A stretch of DNA of 11,481 bases from an uncultured Alphaproteobacteria bacterium (GCA_934216505.1 CAKQBW010000022.1:1-11481); one strand, 5' to 3'; counted from the stretch's first letter, positions 1-5,937 are shown. Numbers and translations: made by a program. The notes: generated from the sequence alone by a model not told the origin.

Positions 1-2019
1 GGCGAATTTGTCGTTATTTTAAAAAATCAATCCAAAGAAATTTGTGAAGAATTGAAAAAATTTAATATCTTTCATGTCAAAAACTTTAAAATAAATGGGA
101 AAGAAGATGACCCGTGTGTCACTAGCAATGAAATGGAATTGTATTTTTCGGGGTCCTCCAATGATGATGGTGGAAATGGTGGTGGCAATGGGGGTGGTGA
201 TGGCCCATTGGGCGGGGCTTGTGATAACGTTCCTTATACAACGACTTGTTGCGCAACAACACGGAATAGTCAGGGGTGCTTGACAAATAAGCAGACGGCC
301 TGTGGAGACGGGAAAATTTGTAAGGCGGATTGTACCTGTGAGACTTGCCCCAAAGGGGAAAGTTTTGACTTAGATAATATGGATTGTTATGAGCCAATAG
401 CGGGACTCCCTGCGGGCTGTCCTGTAGCCTATCAAAAGAAACGCAATGGCGATATAGATGAATGCCATAAATGTGTGAATGGGATAAAGCAAGTCAAGAC
501 CAATTCTTTATGTGGCGATTGTGGTAAATGTAATGCGCGTGGTGCTTGTGACAGCAAAAAACAAACCTTGACGACCGCCAAGTATGTGGGAAATTGTTGT
601 CGGGCCAGAGGGGCTTCTTACTGTCCTTTAAACGAAACGCTTGGAACAGCTTGCACAACCAATAAATATAGTGCGGAACAAATGGAAAAATCCCATGATG
701 GGTGTCAGGTGGAAAAATACAAAATGGATTTATGTACGAACACGAAAGTGTTTGTGGGGCGTTCTAATACCCCTTGGGGACAGGCCTGTGAAGGGACCTG
801 TGGGCGGTGTAATGGAACGGGGCTGTGTGTGCCTGAGGCCTTAAAGACAGTCAATGTATTGAATGGAAATTGTTGTGATGGCCGCCAAACCCAAACATAT
901 TGTCCTGTTTCTGAGGCCACACCTGTGGCTTGTACAGGCAATAAAACAGAAACGATTACCACAGGGGCAGGTTGCAGTCAAATCACAACGACAAAAGATT
1001 TATGCACGAATACCATTCTTTCCACAACGAATGGTAATGAAGGGCAGTCTTGTGGAGAATGTGGAACCTGTCAAAGGGGTGTTTGTCAAAATGAAGCAAA
1101 AAAACGAACTTACACTTATAAAAAAATGGTGAATGGCGTTTGCACGGTTGTATCGGAAGAACTGTGCCCTCAAGACGCTCCTTCTGACCAATGTCAGACC
1201 AAAGAATGTCAAAATTGCAACGCCTGTCAAAAATGTAATACCGAAACAGGGGAATGTGAATTTGAAGATCCTGCTCGTACAGTAGCTTGTCAGGGAGTAT
1301 GCTGTAAAGAGGGAACGACCATTTGTCGTCAGTATGGAAAAGGGGCTTGTCCTTCTTGGGTTCCCAGTGATTGTAATGAATGCCAGAAGTATAATGAGTA
1401 CTATGGCGGGTGTTTTCCTGATAGCACCAAGATTTATTCTCCCTGTGGTAACTGTGGCTATTGTAGCTATGGAGGATGGTGTGTTGATGAACAAGAAAAA
1501 CAAGTTTTAACTTATCACAAGTTTGTAAATGGTGTGTGTCGTTCTATTACAGAGTTATTATGTCCCAATCAAAAACCAAATGATGAATGTTGTGAATATG
1601 ATGAACCTACATGCAATAACCCTTTGAAACACACACAATGTGGAAAATATGGTAATCAATGTAAATGCTGTCCTTCGGGGGAAGTTTTAGGGTGCTTAGG
1701 ACAATGTTATAAACCTATCAAATGCAGTCCTAAAAGACAAGAAGGCGGAGCACAAAAGAAGGCCACAGCGACACGGGCTGAAGTGCAAGCGGCGGCAAAT
1801 GCGAATAATATTCCAGAAGATACCTATGTCCATCTGATTTGTGGCGATGACGATTGGAATGCTTGGGTTAAGGATTCTGGATGTACGAAGGGTTATTTTG
1901 GATACAGAAATCTAAATGCTCAGACAACACCAGAGGCACTTTTATGGAATGAAGGAGCACCTTGTCGGTGTGGCGATAAACACAGTTTTGATGATAAGTA
2001 TCATTGGCTAATGCATTGA
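1..2019 (+). CDS. Cysteine-rich repeat protein, 5' end outside window
   Basis: The reading frame is open from base 1 to the TGA ending at 2019, giving 672 visible residues. The TTG at 52 is only an internal codon, so the true start lies left of the window. The first ~50 residues form an ordinary mixed domain (ending CVTSNEMELYF). A Gly/Asn/Asp linker (GGNGGGNGGGDG, bases ~172-210) follows, then ~500 residues dense in Cys with degenerate repeats. One repeat type reads CGxCGxC...GxC...NGNCC...YCP...GC...DLCTNT, seen at about 480-740, 770-1010 and 1030-1200. Another (VNGVC...ELCP) recurs near 1128 and 1527. The last ~90 residues are Cys-poorer (ICGDDDWNAW...). Many CxxC pairs suggest a disulfide-stabilised exported protein. 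The visible N-terminal part resembles the end of pilin-like domains known from gut alphaproteobacterial proteins, which is a weak inference. Function is unknown. Confidence 0.8.
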   Translation, partial: GEFVVILKNQSKEICEELKKFNIFHVKNFKINGKEDDPCVTSNEMELYFSGSSNDDGGNGGGNGGGDGPLGGACDNVPYTTTCCATTRNSQGCLTNKQTACGDGKICKADCTCETCPKGESFDLDNMDCYEPIAGLPAGCPVAYQKKRNGDIDECHKCVNGIKQVKTNSLCGDCGKCNARGACDSKKQTLTTAKYVGNCCRARGASYCPLNETLGTACTTNKYSAEQMEKSHDGCQVEKYKMDLCTNTKVFVGRSNTPWGQACEGTCGRCNGTGLCVPEALKTVNVLNGNCCDGRQTQTYCPVSEATPVACTGNKTETITTGAGCSQITTTKDLCTNTILSTTNGNEGQSCGECGTCQRGVCQNEAKKRTYTYKKMVNGVCTVVSEELCPQDAPSDQCQTKECQNCNACQKCNTETGECEFEDPARTVACQGVCCKEGTTICRQYGKGACPSWVPSDCNECQKYNEYYGGCFPDSTKIYSPCGNCGYCSYGGWCVDEQEKQVLTYHKFVNGVCRSITELLCPNQKPNDECCEYDEPTCNNPLKHTQCGKYGNQCKCCPSGEVLGCLGQCYKPIKCSPKRQEGGAQKKATATRAEVQAAANANNIPEDTYVHLICGDDDWNAWVKDSGCTKGYFGYRNLNAQTTPEALLWNEGAPCRCGDKHSFDDKYHWLMH

Positions 2020-2038
2020 TTGAACACATGCAACATTT

Positions 2039-2121
2039 GTCATTCTGATCGTAGCGAAGAATCCTCAACCCATAAATGTCCAACCATGGATTCTTCGGTC
2101 GTTGTACTTCCTCAGAATGAC
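2039..2121. repeat. Imperfect palindromic repeat element
   Basis: The left arm (2039-2064) begins GTCATTCTGA and ends CGAAGAATCC. The reverse complement of the right arm (2088-2121) also begins GTCATTCTGA and ends CGAAGAATCC, with different, longer filler between. The ~23-base centre is unpaired. Arms of the form CATTCTGA...CGAAGAATC are familiar as dispersed intergenic repeats in several bacterial genomes. The element lies between two convergent genes, where the RNA hairpin could also serve as a transcription terminator on either strand. Confidence 0.6.
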
Positions 2122-2174
2122 TGGGATATTATGTGCTTTTCTCAGAGCAAGCCCTAGTCAAAAGGATAACAGAC

Positions 2175-2762
2175 CTATTGGGTTTTATTTAAAGGCATGT
2201 CAAGGCAGCAAGATTCATGTCCTGAAAGCCACAAAAAACTATCTAAGTCCGTGTGATTTGCTGTTATATGATAGCGTTGAATCAACTGATTCATTTTGCT
2301 TGAGAAAAAAGAATAATCTTTTAAAGCCGCCGTCTCTAAGGACGAAAGATTTAAATACTTGACCAACTGGGCTTGAACCATTGGGTCGTAAATAAAATAT
2401 GCTTGGGGATGACTCATAAAACAATACTTGGTGGCAAATATATAGACATCAAGCGGGGAAGTTTTGGAAAAAGAAACTGTGGCTATTTGGGAAACAGCCT
2501 GAGGCTTTCCTTGCTTTATGAAATCATCTAAGCCCGTCAAAGAAGTAATGTGGCGGGCCATTTTAAAAGGAGCCGACAGGTGCGTATGATATAGGTCATT
2601 CAAAACCGCTACCTTTAACAAAACTTCCTCTAAATCTGTTGAAAAAGGGTATTGTTGAAAGACCCGCTGAACCACTTTTAACCCCACCATACCCGCTTGA
2701 TAGCGCGGGTCGGTTTTTCTCTTTTGAACATATTTTTGAATTTCGCTATTTAAATCAATCAT
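2175..2762 (-). CDS. Conserved-looking hypothetical protein downstream of ybaK
   Basis: This 195-residue, mostly helical soluble protein starts with an ATG inside the 3' end of ybaK (shared ATGATTGA, 8 bases), so the two are translationally coupled in one operon. I do not recognise a named family. The stretch VAVLNDLYHTHLSAPFKMARHI followed by FATKYCFMSHPQAYFIYDPMV resembles the pattern NxxYxT...HI...FATKYCxxHxPxxYxIYDxxV, which I associate with uncharacterised proteins in phage and bacterial accessory regions. A His-Pro/Tyr-Asp cluster like this may be an active or binding site, but that is inference. There is no signal peptide or membrane segment. Linkage to ybaK may mean a tRNA-related role or may be incidental. 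Confidence 0.75.
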   Translation of the reverse strand: MIDLNSEIQKYVQKRKTDPRYQAGMVGLKVVQRVFQQYPFSTDLEEVLLKVAVLNDLYHTHLSAPFKMARHITSLTGLDDFIKQGKPQAVSQIATVSFSKTSPLDVYIFATKYCFMSHPQAYFIYDPMVQAQLVKYLNLSSLETAALKDYSFFSSKMNQLIQRYHITANHTDLDSFLWLSGHESCCLDMPLNKTQ

Positions 2763-3231
2763 GGCTGTGTCCTAAAGGTACGAATTTTGCTTTCAAAAAA
2801 TCAGCCAAGACTTTGGGGGAGACTTCCAAAGTCAGCCCCACTTTCCCTCCGCTGATACAAAAAGTGGGCAAAGAACAAGCACTTACATCAATAAAAGTTT
2901 GAAATTGCTTTTTCATGCCTACGGGGGAACAGCCCCCATGAATATAGCCTGTTGTGGGGAAAAGTTTTTTTAAAGGCAGCATTTCCAAACTTTTAACTCC
3001 TGCAGCTTTGGTGGCTTTTTTTAAGTCTAATTCGCTGGTCGCTGGGACAACACAAACAAAGCATTCGTGCTCAGGGGAAATCACGACCAAAGTCTTGAAA
3101 ATCGTTTTCGGATCTTTTTTGAGGTATCCCGCGACAGACAAAGCATCTACCCCTGTTTGCGGATGATATTCAAAGCAAATAAATGGAATCTTTTCACCTT
3201 CTAAAAGGCGCATCGCATTTGTCTTTATCAT
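2755..3231 (-). CDS. ybaK: YbaK/EbsC-type Cys-tRNA(Pro) deacylase
   Basis: The 158-residue product has the full length expected for a stand-alone YbaK domain. This cytoplasmic trans-editing enzyme hydrolyses cysteine mischarged on tRNA-Pro by prolyl-tRNA synthetase. Family signatures are visible: FKTLVV around residues 45-50 with the essential lysine at K46, GGCSPVGMKK (family usually GGxSPxGxKK) around 99-108, and the C-terminal ISGGKVGLTLEVSP. The ATG at 3231 is supported by an AAGGAAGG ribosome site (complement of 3241-3248) and a promoter with 17-bp spacing further upstream. It overlaps the next minus-strand gene by 8 bases. A tRNA-Pro gene, encoding its substrate, starts 166 bases away on the opposite strand. 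Confidence 0.93.
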   Translation of the reverse strand: MIKTNAMRLLEGEKIPFICFEYHPQTGVDALSVAGYLKKDPKTIFKTLVVISPEHECFVCVVPATSELDLKKATKAAGVKSLEMLPLKKLFPTTGYIHGGCSPVGMKKQFQTFIDVSACSLPTFCISGGKVGLTLEVSPKVLADFLKAKFVPLGHSHD

Positions 3232-3257
3232 CTTTTTAATCCTTCCTTAGGGGCTTT

Positions 3258-3286
3258 ATTATACAAAAATCCGCTTTGTTTTTCAA
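3258..3286 (-). promoter_or_regulatory. Sigma-70-type promoter of ybaK operon
   Basis: On the minus strand a -35 TTGAAA (complement of 3281-3286) is separated by 17 bp from a perfect -10 TATAAT (complement of 3258-3263). Transcription would start about 20 bases before the ATG at 3231, leaving room for the AAGGAAGG ribosome site. Confidence 0.75.
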
Positions 3287-3358
3287 GACGAAAAGCGAGG
3301 ACGGGCGGAACTGTTCAAAGGAAAAGATGATTATTTTTCCACAATTTTATAAAAGCAC

Positions 3359-3386
3359 TTGCATTTTTTATGAATTTGGATATAAT
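3359..3386 (+). promoter_or_regulatory. Promoter of tRNA-Pro
   Basis: A -35 TTGCAT (3359-3364), a 16-bp spacer and a -10 TATAAT (3381-3386) stand 10 bases before the first base of the tRNA, so transcription would start just upstream of the mature 5' end. Confidence 0.8.
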
Positions 3387-3396
3387 AAGAAACAAT

Positions 3397-3473
3397 CGGA
3401 GTGTAGCGCAGCCTGGTAGCGCACTTGTCTGGGGGGCAAGTGGTCATGGGTTCAAATCCCGTCACTCCGACCA
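3397..3473 (+). tRNA. tRNA-Pro (anticodon GGG)
   Basis: This is a complete 77-base cloverleaf with encoded CCA. The acceptor stem CGGAGTG pairs with CACTCCG, followed by discriminator A and CCA. The anticodon stem CTTGT/GCAAG (3424-3428/3436-3440) carries the loop CTGGGGG, with GGG at 3431-3433 reading CCC/CCU. The T-loop TTCAAAT is standard. It is transcribed divergently from ybaK, whose enzyme edits Cys-tRNA(Pro). A T-run follows directly at 3475-3481. Confidence 0.96.
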
Positions 3474-3483
3474 ATTTTTTTAA

Positions 3484-3672
3484 TGGACACAGCATTCTTT
3501 GGCCCTTAAAACAATGGATATTAGCGTTGTCTATGCCGTTTGGTGTTCTTTGGGAACGGTCTTAATTTCATTGATAGGCTTTTTCTTTTTTCAAGAACCC
3601 TTCTCTTTGCTTAAAGTCATGTGTATTGTGCTCATTATTATCGGCACTTTGGGGTTAAGACTGGCTTCGTAA
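3484..3672 (+). pseudogene. 3' remnant of SMR-family (EmrE/SugE-like) efflux gene
   Basis: The reading frame from 3484 to the TAA at 3672 encodes SLALKTMDISVVYAVWCSLG, then a hydrophobic helix ending FFFFQEP, then LLKVMCIVLIIIGTLGLRLAS. These match the second half (helices 3 and 4, with the YAVWxxxG signature) of small multidrug resistance exporters, which are normally ~105-110 residues with four helices. The first half, including the essential Glu in helix 1, is missing. Homology begins only about 23 bases after the tRNA-Pro CCA end. An ATG at 3514 could start a 52-residue two-helix peptide, but no ribosome site precedes it and the family match extends upstream of it, so decay by 5' deletion is the better reading. 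Confidence 0.8.
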
Positions 3673-3741
3673 ATTTTGAGTCGCTCTGGGGCTTTCCCTC
3701 TTGTATGGCAAAACGATTATATCCAGAGCCCTTAAAAATAC

Positions 3742-3769
3742 TTGCAGTTTGGTTAAGAATTTGTAAAAT
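3742..3769 (+). promoter_or_regulatory. Probable promoter of the DUF3850-like gene
   Basis: A -35-like TTGCAG (3742-3747) lies 16 bp before a -10-like TAAAAT (3764-3769). An AGGAGGT ribosome site (3778-3784) and the ATG at 3789 follow at normal distances. Upstream, GCTCTGG (3683-3689) and CCAGAGC (3723-3729) are inverted repeats of unknown role. Confidence 0.5.
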
Positions 3770-3788
3770 ATCTTCATAGGAGGTCAAT

Positions 3789-4067
3789 ATGGCGCAAATT
3801 CAAAAAAAGATTTTATCTGAATACTTTAAAAAAGTCCTTTCTGGTGAAAAGAAAACAGAATTGAGGTTGGCTGATTTTGAAATCAATAAAGGGGATACTC
3901 TTGTTTTGGTTGAAATAGATGATTCTACAAAGAAAGAAACAGGAAGAAAGGTAGAGGTTCGTGTTTCTTATGTTATGAAAACGAAAGATTGTACTTATTG
4001 GTCAGAAGATGACATTGATAAATATGGCTTCCAGGTTATTCAATTTGATATGGAAAAGCAACAATAA
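3789..4067 (+). CDS. DUF3850/ASCH-superfamily small protein
   Basis: This 92-residue soluble protein shows the family pattern: an aliphatic-Tyr-Phe entry (ILSEYFKKVLSGEKKTELRL, residues 8-27), then INKGDTLVLVEID (33-45), TGRKVEVRVSYV (51-62) and a final short beta strand. This matches the PUA-like beta-barrel of DUF3850/ASCH proteins, which are thought to bind RNA or nucleotides; no reaction is established for DUF3850. The start is well supported by AGGAGGT 4 bases upstream. It stands alone, converging on the minus-strand membrane-protein pair. A second, more divergent ASCH protein lies at 8364-8699. The fold assignment is fairly secure, the role unknown. Confidence 0.85.
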   Translation: MAQIQKKILSEYFKKVLSGEKKTELRLADFEINKGDTLVLVEIDDSTKKETGRKVEVRVSYVMKTKDCTYWSEDDIDKYGFQVIQFDMEKQQ

Positions 4068-4099
4068 ACAAAACGCTGTTCATGAGGAAGACTTCCCCC

Positions 4100-4516
4100 T
4101 CAAGTTTCCTCTTGATTTTTTGACGCAGGAAGAACAAATCGGCCTAGTTCAAAGAGGATAAAACTTTGTATCATTCCTAAAATCGGTATGACAATAATCA
4201 AGAAAAAAAGCTCTGCCAAAGCACTCAGACCATCATAAACTGGATCCATACTTGTTTTTGAATCTGGGGATGAAACGAAATATAGGGCGTATGTTGGTAT
4301 CAGTATATCCCCTAAAAGGCGGCCAAAACTCACTTGTTTTCTTTCTTGAATAAAATTTTTGTACCAACTAAAATACCAATATACGAAAAGTAAGACACCT
4401 ATCCCTAAACCTAGGAACCCGCCTGATACATACAATAGCCACAGGAGGGCTCCGTTAAAGAAAAGGGCAAAAAGAATTATCGTCAATATACAAACTAAAT
4501 TCATTTGCTTTTTCAT
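4100..4516 (-). CDS. Small integral membrane protein B of putative phase-variable pair
   Basis: This 138-residue protein has about four hydrophobic segments: roughly residues 7-28, 32-50, 66-82 and a long C-terminal one at 99-128. The connecting loops are basic after segment 2 (WYKNFIQERKQ) and acidic/polar before segment 4 (SSPDSKTSMDP). There is no signal peptide cleavage site and no family I recognise. The ATG is 3 bases after the stop of the upstream membrane gene (4520-4945), with the ribosome site (AGAGGG) inside that gene, so the two are co-transcribed. They probably work together in the inner membrane. Their promoter region carries the palindromic recombination-like sites described at 4979-5143. 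Confidence 0.75.
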   Translation of the reverse strand: MKKQMNLVCILTIILFALFFNGALLWLLYVSGGFLGLGIGVLLFVYWYFSWYKNFIQERKQVSFGRLLGDILIPTYALYFVSSPDSKTSMDPVYDGLSALAELFFLIIVIPILGMIQSFILFELGRFVLPASKNQEET

Positions 4517-4519
4517 GAT

Positions 4520-4945
4520 TTAATGCCCTCTAACACTTTGATAGCCTTCTATAAATCCCATGGCAAAAGGAACCGCATAGAGCATAAATAAAACAATCAA
4601 GACAACAATAAATAATTTTCCTTTTGGGGTATTTATGTTTTTTCCTGAACGTTTCGCAATACATTTTTGTAAATCATAAAGAAAAGCAATAACACCTATT
4701 CCATGTAATAAGGCGACATATACAAGATAGCCCAAGGGGCTCCACGAGATATCTTTTTCTGAGGTCATTTTTTTCCATTTTGAACAAAAATAGACAACTA
4801 TCGCACAGAGCAGCCAAATTTTCCAATTTGATACATGAACCACAGTTGAAATCATATTTAATAACACGGCCCCAATATAGCCACAAATACCTGCCTTTAA
4901 TAAAGCCCGCCCTTTTTGAAAATCATTTTCATTTAGTTTTTGCAT
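4520..4945 (-). CDS. Small integral membrane protein A of putative phase-variable pair
   Basis: This 141-residue protein has four predicted membrane segments (about residues 18-36, 42-57, 70-90 and 109-131), with basic loops (KWKKM, KCIAKRSGKNINTPKGK) between them that would lie on the cytoplasmic side. I recognise no family. The ATG at 4945 is preceded by AAAGGAGA (complement of 4952-4959) at a 6-base spacing. It is the first gene of a two-gene operon and is divergent from the serine recombinase at 5194. Its -10 element (TATAGT, complement of 4979-4984) currently lacks a good -35. The neighbouring palindromes suggest that DNA inversion supplies one (see the 4995-5127 entry). Confidence 0.78.
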   Translation of the reverse strand: MQKLNENDFQKGRALLKAGICGYIGAVLLNMISTVVHVSNWKIWLLCAIVVYFCSKWKKMTSEKDISWSPLGYLVYVALLHGIGVIAFLYDLQKCIAKRSGKNINTPKGKLFIVVLIVLFMLYAVPFAMGFIEGYQSVRGH

Positions 4946-4978
4946 TATTTTTCTCCTTTCAAAATTATTGCAAGACCC

Positions 4979-4984
4979 ACTATA
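4979..4984 (-). promoter_or_regulatory. -10 element of membrane-protein operon lacking a -35
   Basis: TATAGT on the minus strand is a good -10. At the correct 17-bp distance the minus strand reads ATTCCA (complement of 5002-5007), a poor -35. The palindrome at 4986-5003 fills the spacer. In the sequenced orientation this promoter should be weak or off. If the segment between the palindromes is inverted, TTGACA arrives at exactly this position. Confidence 0.6.
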
Positions 4985-4985
4985 A

Positions 4986-5003
4986 CAAAAACGATCGTTT
5001 TTG
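4986..5003. repeat. Left palindromic site, putative recombinase crossover site
   Basis: This is an 18-base perfect palindrome, CAAAAACGATCGTTTTTG. Together with the preceding base it shares 16 identical bases, ACAAAAACGATCGTTT, with the right copy at 5118-5133. The ACG-NN-CGT core resembles what I recall as the consensus of inversion sites recognised by the Mpi invertase of Bacteroides fragilis (ARACGTWCGT). The central dinucleotide AT would be the 2-base staggered crossover expected of a serine recombinase. Confidence 0.65.
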
Positions 5004-5127
5004 GAATAGGGAAAAATGGGGAGAGAGAAAAAATGACAAAACGATGAAATTATTATTTAAAATCAATGAGTTATTTTAAAATTATCAAAATTCAAAAAGA
5101 CGCTAAAAAGTATATTGACAAAAACGA
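4995..5127. other. Putative invertible segment carrying a mobile -35 element
   Basis: The 133 bases between the centres of the two palindromes contain no gene and hold TTGACA (5115-5120) next to the right-hand site. As sequenced, TTGACA is 17 bp from TATCAG facing the recombinase. Inversion at the centres would place TTGACA 17 bp from TATAGT facing the membrane-protein operon, and would leave the recombinase with ATTCCA as -35. A degenerate third copy (GACAAAACGATGA, 5035-5047) lies inside. The geometry is read directly from sequence; actual inversion is inference. Confidence 0.6.
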
Positions 5128-5143
5128 TCGTTTAAATTATCAG
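5115..5143 (+). promoter_or_regulatory. Promoter of the serine recombinase (current orientation)
   Basis: A consensus -35 TTGACA (5115-5120) is followed after 17 bp by a weak -10, TATCAG (5138-5143). The right palindrome lies within the spacer. The start codon is ~45 bases downstream of the predicted transcription start. A second possible -10, TAAAAT at 5155-5160, has no matching -35. Confidence 0.6.
5118..5133. repeat. Right palindromic site, putative recombinase crossover site
   Basis: ACAAAAACGATCGTTT is identical over 16 bases to the left copy and contains the 12-base perfect palindrome AAACGATCGTTT. The symmetric core lets the two copies act as inverted repeats (15 identical bases in that alignment) as well as direct repeats. 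The flanks differ, AAATTATCAG here against TTGTTATAGT outside the left site, but both place TTAT at the same distance from the core. Confidence 0.65.
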
Positions 5144-5193
5144 AAAAAACCCTGTAAAATAAGGCTCTTTAATGACAAACGAAAGGATAAAAA

Positions 5194-5826
5194 ATGTCTA
5201 CTATTGGATACATACGTGTCAGCACAAGCAAACAATCGCTGTCGCATCAAACTTTTGAAATTCAAAAATTTGCAAGAACGCACAAAATTCACATTGATGA
5301 ATTGGTGAGTGAAACAATTTCTTCACGAAAAAAACTCAGGGCAAGAAAATTGGGGGCCCTTTTGGGAAGATTGAAGTCGGGGGATATTTTGGTCGCTTGT
5401 GAGATTTCTCGCCTCGGGCGGTCTCTTTTAGAGGTGATGCATATCTTAGAAGTTTGCCTGAATAAAAATTGTCAGGTTTGGACAATTAAAGAAGACTATC
5501 GTTTGGGAAATGATATTCAATCAAAGGTAATGGCTTTTGCTTTTGGTTTAGCGGCCGAAATTGAAAGGAACTTGATTAGTCAAAGAACGCTTTCTTCTTT
5601 GGCGGCTTTAAAGGCCAAAGGGAGAACATTGGGCCGCCCCTATTGTGCCCAAACAAAGGTTTTGAAATTAAGTAAGAACAAAAGGAGTGTCAAGAAGTTA
5701 TTAGATAAGGGCTTTTCACGTTATAAGATTGCACAACTCATGGATGTTCATACCGCAACGGTATATCATTTTGTGGAGAGAATGGGGTGGTTTGAGGTAA
5801 AAGTGAAAAAAAACAAAAAGAATTAA
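5194..5826 (+). CDS. Serine recombinase, Pin/Mpi-type DNA invertase
   Basis: The 210-residue product has the length and layout of small serine invertases/resolvases. The catalytic domain opens YIRVSTSKQS with Ser10 as nucleophile and Arg8 beside it, and SRLGRS (72-77) supplies Arg73 and Arg76. VWTIKEDYRLGNDIQSKV (95-112) and FAFGLAAEIERNLISQRT (115-132) form the dimer-interface region and long E helix. KAKGRTLGRP (140-149) leads to a C-terminal helix-turn-helix (about 165-198). The IKE-YRLGNDIQSKV-AFAFGLAAEIERNLISQRT run is closely reminiscent of the Bacteroides master invertase Mpi. AAAGGA (5182-5187) precedes the ATG. It lies beside two ACGATCGT palindromes that are likely its own recombination sites. 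No transposon ends or cargo are seen, so an invertase fits better than a transposon resolvase. Confidence 0.9.
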   Translation: MSTIGYIRVSTSKQSLSHQTFEIQKFARTHKIHIDELVSETISSRKKLRARKLGALLGRLKSGDILVACEISRLGRSLLEVMHILEVCLNKNCQVWTIKEDYRLGNDIQSKVMAFAFGLAAEIERNLISQRTLSSLAALKAKGRTLGRPYCAQTKVLKLSKNKRSVKKLLDKGFSRYKIAQLMDVHTATVYHFVERMGWFEVKVKKNKKN

Positions 5827-5845
5827 AGAAAATATTATTTTTTTA

Positions 5846-5873
5846 TTGACTTTTTACCCAATCAAGATATAAT
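5846..5873 (+). promoter_or_regulatory. Promoter of the thr leader-thrS transcript
   Basis: TTGACT (5846-5851), a 16-bp spacer and a perfect TATAAT (5868-5873) predict transcription starting at about 5879-5882, right at the leader ORF's first ATG. Confidence 0.82.
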
Positions 5874-5880
5874 AGAAAAC

Positions 5881-5937
5881 ATGATGAAAAGAAATTTTGA
5901 TATGATTCGTTTGACAAAAACAACCACAACCGCCTAG
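5881..5937 (+). CDS. Threonine-rich leader peptide upstream of thrS
   Basis: This 18-codon ORF reads MMKRNFDMIRLTKTTTTA and ends TAG. Five of its last seven codons are Thr (ACA, ACA, ACC, ACA, ACC). Its position directly upstream of threonyl-tRNA synthetase and its overlap with a GC-rich hairpin are the hallmarks of an amino-acid attenuator peptide, comparable in concept to thrL of enteric bacteria. The transcript predicted from the promoter begins at or just before the first ATG, so translation could be leaderless. Alternatively the ATG at 5902 could be used (MIRLTKTTTTA), behind the weak AAAAGAAA at 5886-5893. The peptide itself is expected to have no function beyond ribosome pausing. Confidence 0.72.
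   Translation: MMKRNFDMIRLTKTTTTA

Noticed and set aside
52..54. TTG at 52 as the start of the left cysteine-rich protein
   Set aside because: The same frame is open without a stop to base 1 and encodes a continuous domain, so the gene begins outside the window.
122..397. Minus-strand His-rich ORF
   Set aside because: It is the complement of the Gly/Asn-rich linker and Cys repeats of the left gene; no ribosome site.
3514..3672. 52-residue membrane peptide from ATG 3514 as an intact gene
   Set aside because: Family similarity (SLALKT) continues upstream of this ATG in the same frame, and there is no ribosome site, so a truncated SMR gene is more likely.
4986..5133. Palindromes as plain operators of a repressor for both divergent genes
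   Set aside because: Possible, and kept as the main alternative, but it does not explain why both -10 elements are at exactly 17 bp from the place where the single -35 would sit in either orientation.
5066..5308. Plus-strand ORF of 80 codons overlapping the recombinase start
   Set aside because: It crosses the promoter and palindrome and overlaps the recombinase in another frame, is Lys/Asn-rich as expected of A-rich DNA, and has no ribosome site.
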